This document shows positions 50,601-62,026 of a stretch of 64,000 nt of DNA, piece by piece (positions within the stretch are counted from its first letter, which is position 1; every line of letters starts with the position of its first letter). Origin of the DNA: Fasciola hepatica (taxonomy: Eukaryota; Platyhelminthes; Trematoda; Plagiorchiida; Fasciolidae); assembly GCA_948099385.1 (NCBI GenBank), contig CANUEZ040000203.1, positions 620,001 to 684,000 on the forward strand, read 5' to 3'. The notes below the pieces were generated by a model. It worked only from the letters and a program-made list of their open reading frames with translations, was not told the origin of the DNA and made no database searches. A program made the position numbers and the translations under genes.

Positions 50601-53600
50601 GATAGCCTTGTGGTTTGGGTGTTCGACTGACATTCGTTCACCCCAACCCTTGTTCGTGTCCCCGTGTGTGCTCTGTCCATGTGCAATGCTCATGATTCCC
50701 TTAGCGGATCAAACAGGTGTACAGTGCTTCCATCATTTTCAATGGTCAGTTCCGTGGTCAAGCTGCATGGAGAATCATATTATACAAATCTACTCTGCTA
50801 CTGCTCTATTGCATTGTATGAGCAATCTGTGTGGATTGTTCACAAGGGAATGCCTTGGTTTTACTTAGGCCTATAAATAGAGAAGTGATGGAACAATGGA
50901 TTGGATCGGTGTGGGAGAATTCAGTTGTTACCGTTCAAAGCGAAAGCGAAAGCCGAAGCCAATTTGGGGATTGTGCTATATCATGTATTGCACATGTTGA
51001 ACAAAACGCTGAGACCCATATCGGATAGGCTTGTGGTTTGGGTGTTCGACTGACATTCGTTCACCCCAACCCTTGTTATTGTCCCCGTGTTGGCTCTGTC
51101 CATGTGCAATGCTCATGATTCCTTTAGCGGATCAAACAGCTGTACAGTGCTTCTATAATTTTCAATGGTCAGTTCCGTGGTCAAGCTGCATGGAGAATCA
51201 TATTATACAAATCTACACTGCTACTGCTCTATTGCATTGTATGAGCAATCTGTGTGGATTGTTCATAAGGGAATGCCTTGGTTTTACTTAGGCCCATAAA
51301 TAGAGAAGTGATGGAACATAGGATTGGATCGGTGTGCGAGAATTTGGTTGTTACCGTTCAAAGCGAAAGCGAAAGCCGAAGCCAATTTGGGGATTGTGCT
51401 ATATCATGTATTGTATATGTTGAACAAAGCGTTGAGACCCATATCGGATAGCCTTGTGGTTTGAGTTTTCGACTGGCATTCGTTCATCCCAACCCTCGTT
51501 CGTGTCCCCGTGTGGGCTCTGTCCATGTGCAATGCTCATGATTCGCTTATCGGATCAAAAAGCTGTACAGTGCTTCCATAATTTTCAATGGTCAGTTCCG
51601 TGGTCAAGCTGCATGGAGAATCATATTATACAAATCTACTCTGCTACTGCTCTATTGCATTGTATGAGCAATCTGTGTGGATTGTTCATAAGGGAATGCC
51701 TTGGTTTTACTTAGGCCCATAAATAGAGAAGTGATGTAACATAGGATTGGATCGGTGTGCGAGAATTCAGTTGTTACCGTTCAAAGCGAAAGCGAAAGCC
51801 GAAGCCAATTTGGGGATTGTGCTATATCATGTATTGTTTATGTTGAACAAAGCTTTGAGACCCATATCGGATAGGCTTGTGGTTTGAGTTTTCGTCTGGC
51901 ATTCGTTCATCCCAACCCTTGTTCGTGTCCCCGTGTGGGCTCTGTCCATGTGCAATGCTCATGATTCCCTTAGCGGATCAAACAGCGGTGCAGTGCTTCT
52001 ATAATTTTCAATGGTCAGTTCCGTGGTCAAGCTGCATGGAGAATCATATTATACAAATCTACTCTGCTACTGCTCTATTGCATTGTATGAGCAATCTGTG
52101 TGGATTGTTCACAAGGGAATGCCTTGGTTTTACTTAGGCCCTTAAATAGAGAAGTGATGGAACATAGGATTGGATCGGTGTGCGAGAATTTAGTTGTTAC
52201 CGTTCAAAGCGAAAGCGAAAGCCGAAGCCAATTTGGGGATTGTGCTATATCATGTATTGTATATGTTGAACAAAGCGTTGAGACCCATATCGGATAGCCT
52301 TGTGGTTTGGGTGTTCGACTGACATTCGTTCACCCCAACCCTTGTTCGTGTCCCCGTGTGTGCTCTGTCCATGTGCAATGCTCATGATTCCCTTAGCGGA
52401 TCAAACAGGTGTACAGTGCTTCCATCATTTTCAATGGTCAGTTCCGTGGTCAAGCTGCATGGAGAATCATATTATACAAATCTACTCTGCTACTGCTCTA
52501 TTGCATTGTATGAGCAATCTGTGTGGATTGTTCACAAGGGAATGCCTTGGTTTTACTTAGGCCTATAAATAGAGAAGTGATGGAACAATGGATTGGATCG
52601 GTGTGGGAGAATTCAGTTGTTACCGTTCAAAGCGAAAGCGAAAGCCGAAGCCAATTTGGGGATTGTGCTATATCATGTATTGCACATGTTGAACAAAACG
52701 CTGAGACCCATATCGGATAGGCTTGTGGTTTGAGTTTCCGTCTGGCATTCGTTCATCCCAACCCTTGTTCGTGTCCCCGTGTGGGCTCTGTTCATGTGCA
52801 ATGCTCATGATTCCCTTAGCGGATCAAACAGCGGTGCAGTGCTTCTATAATTTTCAATGGTCAGTTCCGTGGTCAAGCTGCATGGAGAATCATATTATAC
52901 AAATCTACTCTGCTACTGCTCTATTGCATTGTATGAGCAATCTGTGTGGATTGTTCATAAGGGAATGCCTTGGTTTTACTTAGGCCCATAAATAGAGAAG
53001 TGATGGAACATAGGATTGGATCGGTGTGCGAGAATTTAGTTGTTACCGTTCAAAGCGAAAGCGAAAGCCGAAGCCAATTTGGGGATTGTGCTATATCATG
53101 TATTGTATATGTTGAACAAAGCGTTGAGACCCATATCGGATAGCCTTGTGGTTTGGGTGTTCGACTGACATTCGTTCACCCCAACCCTTGTTCGTGTCCC
53201 CGTGTGTGCTCTGTCCATGTGCAATGCTCATGATTCCCTTAGCGGATCAAACAGGTGTACAGTGCTTCCATCATTTTCAATGGTCAGTTCCGTGGTCAAG
53301 CTGCATGGAGAATCATATTATACAAATCTACTCTGCTACTGCTCTATTGCATTGTATGAGCAATCTGTGTGGATTGTTCACAAGGGAATGCCTTGGTTTT
53401 ACTTAGGCCTATAAATAGAGAAGTGATGGAACAATGGATTGGATCGGTGTGGGAGAATTCAGTTGTTACCGTTCAAAGCGAAAGCGAAAGCCGAAGCCAA
53501 TTTGGGGATTGTGCTATATCATGTATTGCACATGTTGAACAAAACGCTGAGACCCATATCGGATAGGCTTGTGGTTTGAGTTTCCGTCTGGCATTCGTTC

Positions 53601-54418
53601 ATCCCAACCCTTGTTCGTGTCCCCGTGTGGGCTCTGTTCATGTGCAATGCTCATGATTCCCTTAGCGGATCAAACAGCGGTGCAGTGCTTCTATAATTTT
53701 CAATGGTCAGTTCCGTGGTCAAGCTGCATGGAGAATCATATTATACAAATCTACTCTGCTACTGCTCTATTGCATTGTATGAGCAATCTGTGTGGGGATT
53801 GTTCATAAGAAAATGCCTTGGTTTTACTTAGGCCCTTAAATAGAGAAGTGATGGAACATAGGATTGGATCGGTGTGCGAGAATTTAGTTGTTACCGTTCA
53901 AAGCGAAAGCGAAAGCCGAAGCCAATTTGGGGATTGTGCTATATCATGTATTGTATATGTTGAACAAGGCGTTGAGACCCATATCGGATAGCCTTGTGGT
54001 TTGGGTGTTCGACTGACATTCGTTCACCCCAACCCTTGTTCGTGTCCCCGTGTGGGCTCTGTCCATGTGCAATGCTCATGATTCCCTTAGCGGATCAAAC
54101 AGCTGTACAGTGCTTCCATAATTTTCAATGGTCAGTTCCGTGGTCAAGCTGCATGGAGAATCATATTATACAAATCTACTCTGCAACTGCTCTATTGCAT
54201 TGTATGAGCAATCTGTGTGGGGATTGTTCATAAGGGAATGCCTTGGTTTTACTTAGGCCCATAAATAGAGAAGTGATGTAACATAGGATTGGATCGGTGT
54301 GCGAGAATTTGGTTGTTACCGTTCAAAGCGAAAGCGAAAGCCGAAGCCAATTTGGGGATTGTGCTATATCATGTATTGTATATGTTGAACGAAGCGTTGA
54401 GACCCATATCGGATAGCC
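47645..54418 (+). repeat. Right 9-unit HOR, rearranged 16-unit version (6774 bp)
   Basis: Naming unit types from the clean copy at 54419, the order is a b c e f g h g d e f g h' g h i, with starts at 47645, 48068, 48491, 48914, 49337, 49760, 50183, 50608, 51031, 51454, 51877, 52300, 52723, 53146, 53569 and 53994. Compared with a-i, unit d is missing between c and e, and the runs d-e-f-g-h and g-h are repeated. h' (52723) begins like h but lacks its GG insertion and AAGAAAATG, so it is a hybrid. The copies of each type are nearly identical; b differs from the later b by GGATCGAAC versus GAATCAAAC. Confidence 0.85.
50024..50032 (+). promoter_or_regulatory. TATA-box-like TATAAATAG in g-type units (speculative)
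   Basis: All units carry CATAAATAG or a near variant after GGCC. In four g-type units a C-to-T change gives TATAAATAG: here and at 50872-50880, 52564-52572 and 53410-53418. The sequence matches the core of eukaryotic TATA boxes. There is no start-site evidence, no gene downstream, and the fifth g unit (56957) has CTTAAATAG instead, so a promoter role is only a possibility. Confidence 0.12.
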
Positions 54419-57400
54419 TTGTGGTTTGGGTGTTCGACTGACAATCGTTCATCCCAACCCTTGTTCGTGTCCCCGTGTGGGCTCTGTCCATGTGCAATGC
54501 TCATGATTCTCTTAGCGGATCAAACAGCTGTACAGTGCTTCCATAATTTTCAATGGTCAGTTCCGTGGTCAAGCTGCATGGAGAATCATATTATACAAAT
54601 CTACTCTGCTACTGCTCTATTGCATTGTATGAGCAATCTGTGTGGATTGTTCATAAGGGAATGCCTTGGTTTTACTTAGGCCCATAAATAGAGAAGTGAT
54701 GGATTATAGGATTGGATCTGTGTGCGAGAATTTGGTTGTTACCGTTCAAAGCGAAAGCGAAAGCCGAAGCCAATTTGGGGATTGTGCTTTATCATGTATT
54801 GTATATGTTGAACAAAGCGTTCAGACCCATATCGGATAGCCTTGTGGTTTGGGTGTTCGACAGACATTCGTTCATCCCAACCCTTGTTCGTGTCCCCGTT
54901 TGGGCTCTGTCCATGTGCAATGCTCATAATTCCCTTAGCGAATCAAACAGCTGTACAGTGCTTCCATAATTTTCAATGGTCAGTTCTGTGGTCAAGCTGC
55001 ATGGAGAATCATATTATACAAATCTACTCTGCTACTGCTCTATTGCATTGTATGAGCAATCTGTGTGGATTGTTCATAAGGGAATGCCTTGGTTTTACTT
55101 AGGCCCATAAATAGAGAAGTGATGGAACATAGGATTGGATCAGTGTGCGAGAATTTGGTTGTTACCGTTCAAAGCGAAAGCGAAAGCCGAAGCCAATTAG
55201 GGGACTGTGCTATATCATGTATTGTTTATGTTGAACAAATCGGTGAGACCCATATGGGATAGCCTTGTGGTTTGGGTGATCGACTGACATTCGTTCATCC
55301 CAACCCTTGTTCGTGTCCCCGTGTGGGCTCTGTCCATGTGCAATGCTCATAATTCCCTTAGCGGATCGAACAGCTGTACATTGCTTCCATAATTTTCAAT
55401 GGTCAGTTCCGTGGTCAAGCTGCATGGAGAATCATATTATACAAATCTACTCTGCTACTGCTCTATTGCATTTTATGAGCAATCTGTGTGGATTGTTCAT
55501 AAGCGAATGCCTTGGTTTTACTTAGGCCCATAAATAGAGAAGTGATGGAACGTACGATTGGATCAGTGTGCGAGAATTTGGTTGTTACCGTTCAAAGCGA
55601 AAGCGAAAGCCGAAGCCAATTTGGGGATTGTGCTATATCATGTAGTGTATATGTTGAACGAAGCGTTGAGACCCATATCGGATAGCCTTGTGGTTTGGGT
55701 GTTCGACTGACATTCGTTCACCCCAACCCTTGTTATTGTCCCTGTGTTGGCTCTGTCCATGTGCAATGCTCATGATTCCTTTAGCGGATCAAACAGCTGT
55801 ACAGTGCTTCTATAATTTTCAATGGTCAGTTCCGTGGTCAAGCTGCATGGAGAATCATATTATACAAATCTACACTGCTACTGCTCTATTGCATTGTATG
55901 AGCAATCTGTGTGGATTGTTCATAAGGGAATGCCTTGGTTTTACTTAGGCCCATAAATAGAGAAGTGATGGAACATAGGATTGGATCGGTGTGCGAGAAT
56001 TTGGTTGTTACCGTTCAAAGCGAAAGCGAAAGCCGAAGCCAATTTGGGGATTGTGCTATATCATGTATTGTATATGTTGAACAAAGCGTTGAGACCCATA
56101 TCGGATAGCCTTGTGGTTTGAGTTTTCGACTGGCATTCGTTCATCCCAACCCTCGTTCGTGTCCCCGTGTGGGCTCTGTCCATGTGCAATGCTCATGATT
56201 CGCTTATCGGATCAAAAAGCTGTACAGTGCTTCCATAATTTTCAATGGTCAGTTCCGTGGTCAAGCTGCATGGAGAATCATATTATACAAATCTACTCTG
56301 CTACTGCTCTATTGCATTGTATGAGCAATCTGTGTGGATTGTTCATAAGGGAATGCCTTGGTTTTACTTAGGCCCATAAATAGAGAAGTGATGTAACATA
56401 GGATTGGATCGGTGTGCGAGAATTCAGTTGTTACCGTTCAAAGCGAAAGCGAAAGCCGAAGCCAATTTGGGGATTGTGCTATATCATGTATTGTTTATGT
56501 TGAACAAAGCTTTGAGACCCATATCGGATAGGCTTGTGGTTTGAGTTTTCGTCTGGCATTCGTTCATCCCAACCCTTGTTCGTGTCCCCGTGTGGGCTCT
56601 GTCCATGTGCAATGCTCATGATTCCCTTAGCGGATCAAACAGCGGTGCAGTGCTTCTATAATTTTCAATGGTCAGTTCCGTGGTCAAGCTGCATGGAGAA
56701 TCATATTATACAAATCTACTCTGCTACTGCTCTATTGCATTGTATGAGCAATCTGTGTGGATTGTTCACAAGGGAATGCCTTGGTTTTACTTAGGCCCTT
56801 AAATAGAGAAGTGATGGAACATAGGATTGGATCGGTGTGCGAGAATTTAGTTGTTACCGTTCAAAGCGAAAGCGAAAGCCGAAGCCAATTTGGGGATTGT
56901 GCTATATCATGTATTGTATATGTTGAACAAAGCGTTGAGACCCATATCGGATAGCCTTGTGGTTTGGGTGTTCGACTGACATTCGTTCACCCCAACCCTT
57001 GTTCGTGTCCCCGTGTGTGCTCTGTCCATGTGCAATGCTCATGATTCCCTTAGCGGATCAAACAGGTGTACAGTGCTTCCATCATTTTCAATGGTCAGTT
57101 CCGTGGTCAAGCTGCATGGAGAATCATATTATACAAATCTACTCTGCTACTGCTCTATTGCATTGTATGAGCAATCTGTGTGGATTGTTCACAAGGGAAT
57201 GCCTTGGTTTTACTTAGGCCCTTAAATAGAGAAGTGATGGAACAATGGATTGGATCGGTGTGGGAGAATTCAGTTGTTACCGTTCAAAGCGAAAGCGAAA
57301 GCCGAAGCCAATTTGGGGATTGTGCTATATCATGTATTGCACATGTTGAACAAAACGCTGAGACCCATATCGGATAGGCTTGTGGTTTGAGTTTCCGTCT

Positions 57401-58229
57401 GGCATTCGTTCATCCCAACCCTTGTTCGTGTCCCCGTGTGGGCTCTGTTCATGTGCAATGCTCATGATTCCCTTAGCGGATCAAACAGCGGTGCAGTGCT
57501 TCTATAATTTTCAATGGTCAGTTCCGTGGTCAAGCTGCATGGAGAATCATATTATACAAATCTACTCTGCTACTGCTCTATTGCATTGTATGAGCAATCT
57601 GTGTGGGGATTGTTCATAAGAAAATGCCTTGGTTTTACTTAGGCCCTTAAATAGAGAAGTGATGGAACATAGGATTGGATCGGTGTGCGAGAATTTAGTT
57701 GTTACCGTTCAAAGCGAAAGCGAAAGCCGAAGCCAATTTGGGGATTGTGCTATATCATGTATTGTATATGTTGAACAAATCGTTGAGACCCATATCGGAT
57801 AGCCTTGTGGTTTGGGTGTTCGACTGACATTCGTTCACCCCAACCCTTGTTCGTGTCCCCGTGTGGGCTCTGTCCATGTGCAATGCTCATGATTCCCTTA
57901 GCGGATCAAACAGCTGTACAGTGCTTCCATCATTTTCAATGGTCAGTTCCGTGGTCAAGCTGCATGGAGAATCATATTATACAAATCTACTCTGCAACTG
58001 CTCTATTGCATTGTATGAGCAATCTGTGTGGGGATTGTTCATAAGGGAATGCCTTGGTTTTACTTAGGCCCATAAATAGAGAAGTGATGGAACATAGGAT
58101 TGGATCGGTGTGCGAGAATTTGGTTGTTACCGTTCAAAGCGAAAGCGAAAGCCGAAGCCAATTTGGGGATTGTGCTATATCATGTATTGTATATGTTGAA
58201 CGAAGCGTTGAGACCCATATCGGATAGCC
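54419..58229 (+). repeat. Right 9-unit HOR, full-order copy a-i (3811 bp)
   Basis: Starts and markers: a 54419 (GACAATCG, GATGGATTATAGG); b 54842 (CGACAGAC, CCCGTTTGGG, CTCATAATTC); c 55265 (GGGTGATCGAC, TACATTGC, AAGCGAATG); d 55688 (TTATTG, GTGTTGGC, TCCTTTAGC, CTACACTGC); e 56111 (GAGTTTTCGACTGGC, CTTATCGG, AAAAAGCTG); f 56534 (GAGTTTTCGTCTGGC, CGGTGCAG, TTCTATAATT); g 56957 (GTGTGTGCTCTG, CAGGTGTAC, TTCACAAG); h 57380 (GAGTTTCCGTCTGGC, CTGTTCATG, GTGGGGATTG, AAGAAAATG); i 57805 (CTGCAACTGC, GTGGGGATTG). f and h are sister types. Tails leading into f, g and h often contain GAATTCAG or GAATTTAG in place of GAATTTGG. Confidence 0.88.
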
Positions 58230-59915
58230 TTGTGGTTTGGGTGTTCGACTGACATTCGTTCATCCCAACCCTTGTTCGTGTCCCCGTGTGGGCTCTGTCC
58301 ATGTGCAATGCTCACGATTCCCTTAGCGGATCAAACAGCTCTACAGTGCTTCCATAATTTTCAATGGTCAGTTCCGTGGTCAAGCTGCATGGAGAATCAT
58401 ATACAAATCTACCCTGCTACTGCTCTATTGCATTGTATGAGCAATCTGTGTGGATTGTTCATAAGGGAATGCCTTGGTTTTACTTAGGCCCATAAATAGA
58501 GAAGTGATGGAACATAGGATTGGATCGGTGTGCGAGAATTTGGTTGTTACCGTTCAAAGCCAAATCGAAAGCCGAAGCCAATTTGGGGATTGTGCTATAT
58601 CATGTATTGTATATGTTGAACAAAGCGTTGAGACCCATATGGGATAGCCTTGTGGTTTGGGTGTTCGACTGACATTCGTTCACCCCAACCCTTGTTCGTG
58701 TCCCCGTGTGGGCTCTGTCCATGTGCAATGCTCATGATTCGCTTATCGGAACAAAAAGCTGTACAGTGCTTCCATAATTTTCAATGGTCAGTTCCGTGGT
58801 CAAGCTGCATGGAGAATCATATTATACAAATCTACTCTGCTACTGCTCTATTGCATTGTATGAGCAATCTGTGTGGATTGTTCATAAGGGAATGCCTTGG
58901 TTTTTCTTAGGCCCATAAATAGAGAAGTGATGGAACATAGGATTGGATCGGTGTGCGAGAATTTGGTTGTTACCGTTCAAAGCGAAAGCGAAAGCCGAAG
59001 TCAATTTGAGGATTGTGCTATATCATGTAGTGTATATGTTGAACAAAGCGTTGAGACCCATATCGGATAGCCTTGTGGTTTGGGTGTTCGACTGACATTC
59101 GTTCATCCCAACCCTTGTTCGTGTCCCCGTGTGGGCTCTGTCCATGTGCAATGCTCATGATTCCCTTAGCGGATCAAACAGCTGTACAGTGCTTCCATAA
59201 TTTTCAATGGTCAGTTCCGTGGTCAAGCTTCATGGAGAATATTATACAAATCTACCCTGCTACTGCTCTATTGCATTGTATGAGCAATCTGTGTGGATTG
59301 TTCATAAGGGAATGCCTTGGTTTTACTTAGGCCCATAAATAGAGAAGTGATGGAACATAGGATTGGATCGGTGTGCGAGAATTTGGTTGTTACCGTTCAA
59401 AGCGAAAGCGTAAGCCGAAGCCAATTTGGGGATTGTGCTATATCATGTATTGTATATGTTGAACAAAGCGTTGAGACCCATATCGGATTGCCTTGTGGTT
59501 TGGGTGTTCGACTGACATTCGTTCATCCCAACCCTTATTCGTGTCCTCGTGTGGGCTCTGTCCATGTGCAATGCTCATGATTCCCTTAGCGGATCAAACA
59601 GCTGTACAGTGCTTCCATAATTTTCAATGGTCAGTTCCGTGGTCAAGCTGCATGGAGAATCATATTATACAAATCTACTCTGCTACTGCTCTATTGCATT
59701 GTATGAGAAATCTGTGTGGATTGTTCATAAGGGAATGCCTTGGTTTTACTTAGGCCCATAAATAGAGAAGTGATGGAACATAGGATTGGATCAGTGTGCG
59801 AGAATTTGGTTGTTACCGTTCCAAGCCAAATCGAAAGCTGAAGCCAATTTGGGGATTGTGCTATATCATGTAGTGTATATGTTGAACAAAGCGTTGAGAC
59901 CCATATCGGATAGCC
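58230..59915 (+). repeat. Linking units with independent 3-bp deletions
   Basis: Units start at 58230, 58650, 59073 and 59493. 58230 and 59073 are both 420 bp, but by different 3-bp losses in the same AT-rich stretch: GAATCATATACAAATC versus GAGAATATTATAC. Both have CTACCCTGC, also found in 61605. 58650 carries CTTATCGGAAC and AAAAAGCTG, close to type e. 59493 has CCTTATTCGTGTCCTCG and is preceded by CGGATTGCC. Confidence 0.8.
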
Positions 59916-62026
59916 TTGTGGTTTGGGTGTTCGACTGACATTCGTTCACCCCAACCCTTGTTATTGTCCCGTGTGGGCTCTGTCCATGTGCAATGCTCAT
60001 GATTCCCTTAGCGAATCAAACAGCTGTACAGTGCTTCCATAATTTTCAATGGTCAGTTCCGTGGTCAAGCTGCATGGAGAATCATATTATACAAATCTAC
60101 TCTGCTACTGCTCTATTGCATTTTATGAGCAATCTGTGTGGATTGTTCATAAGGGAATGCCTTGGTTTTACTTAGGCCCATAAATAGAGAAGTGATGGAA
60201 CATAGGATTGGATCGGTGTGCGAGAATTTGGTTGTTACCGTTCAAAGCGAAAGCGAAAGCCGAAGCCAATTTGGGGATTGTGCTATATCATGTATTGTAT
60301 ATGTTGAACAAAGCGTTGAGACCCATATCGGATAGCCTTGTGGTTTGGGTGTTCGACTGACATTCGTTCATCCCAACCCTTGTTCGTGTTCCCGTGTGGG
60401 CTCTGTCCATGTTCAATGCTCATAATTCCCTTATCGGATCAAACAGCTGTACAGTGCTTCCATAATTTTCAATGGTCAGTTCAGTGTTCAAGCTGCATGG
60501 AGAATCATATTATACAAATCTACTCTGCTACTGCTCTATTGCATTGTATGAGCAATCTGTGTGGATTGTTCATAAGGGAATGCCTTGGTTTTACTTAGGC
60601 CCATAAATAGAGAAGTGATGGAACATAGGATTGGATCAGAGTGCGAGAATTTGGTTGTTACCGTTCAAAGCCAATTCGATGCCGAAGCCAATTTGGGGAT
60701 TGTGCTATATCATGTATTGTATAAGTTGAACAAAGCGTTGAGACCCATATCGGATAGCCTTGTGGTTTGGGTGTTCGACTGACATTCGTTCATCCCAACC
60801 CTTGTTCGTGTCCCCGTGTGGGCTCTGTCCATGTGCAATGCTCATGATTCCCTTAGCGAATCAAACAGCTGTACAGTGCTTCCATAATTTTCAATGGTCA
60901 GTTCCGTGGTCAAGCTGCATGGAGAATCATATTATACAAATCTACTCTGCTACTGCTCTATTGCATTGTATGAGCAATCTGTGTGGATTGTTCATAAGGG
61001 AATGCCTTGGTTTTACTTAGGCCCATAAATAGAGAGGTGATGGAACGTACGATTGGATCAGTGTGCGAGAATTTGGTTGTTACCGTTCAAAGCGAAAGCG
61101 AAAGCAGAAGCCAATTTGGGGATTGTGCTATATCATGTAGTGTATATGTTGAACAAAGCGTTGAGACCCATATCGAATATCCTTGTGGTTTGGGTGTTCG
61201 ACTGACATTCGTTCACCCCATCCCTTGTTATTGTCCCGTGGGGGCTCTGTCCATGTGCAATGCTCATGATTCCCTTAGCGGATCAAACAGCTGTACAGTG
61301 CTTCCATAATTTTCAATGGTCAGTTCAGTGTTCAAGCTGCATGGAGAATCATATTATACAAATCTACTCTGCTACTGCTCTATTGCATTGTATGAGCAAT
61401 CTGTGTGGATTGTTCATAAGGGAATGCCTTGGTTTTACTTAGGCCCATAAATAGAGAAGTGATGGAACATAGGATTGGATCGGTGTGCGAGAATTTGGTT
61501 GTTACCGTTCAAAGCGAAAGCGAAAGCCGAAGCCAATTTGGGGATTGTGCTATATCATGTAGTGTATATGTTGAACGAAGCGTTGAGACCCATATCGGAT
61601 AGCCTTGTGGTTTGGGTGTTCGACTGACATTCGTTCATCCCAACCCTTGTTCGTGTCCCCGTGTGGGCTCTGTCCATGTGCAATGCTCATGATCCCTTAG
61701 CGGATCAAACAGCTGTACAGTGCTTCCATAATTTTCAATGGTCAGTTCCGTGGTCAAGCTGCATGGAGAATCATATTATACAAATCTACCCTGCTACTGC
61801 TCAATTGCATTGTATGAGCAATCTGTGTGGATTGTTCATAAGGGAATGCCTTGGTTTTACCTAGGCCCATAAATAGAGAAGTGATGGAACATCGGATTGG
61901 ATCGGTGTGCGAGAATTTGGTTGTTACCGTTCAAAGCGAAAGCGAAAGCCGAAGCCAATTTGGGGCTTGTGCTATATCATGTATTGTATATGTTGAACGA
62001 AGCGTTGAGACCCATATGGGATAGCC
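59916..62026 (+). repeat. 5-unit HOR, copy 1 (2111 bp)
   Basis: Units start at 59916 (TTGCATTTTATGAGC), 60338 (TGTTCAATGCTCATAATTC, CAGTTCAGTGTTC, tail GATCAGAGTG with GCCAATTCGATGCCG), 60760 (tail AGAGGTGATGGAACGTACG), 61183 (CACCCCATCCC, GTGGGGGCTC, preceded by TCGAATATCC) and 61605 (CATGATCCCTTAG, GCTCAATTGC, TACCTAGGCC). Each type reappears about 2112 bp to the right in the same order. Confidence 0.88.
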
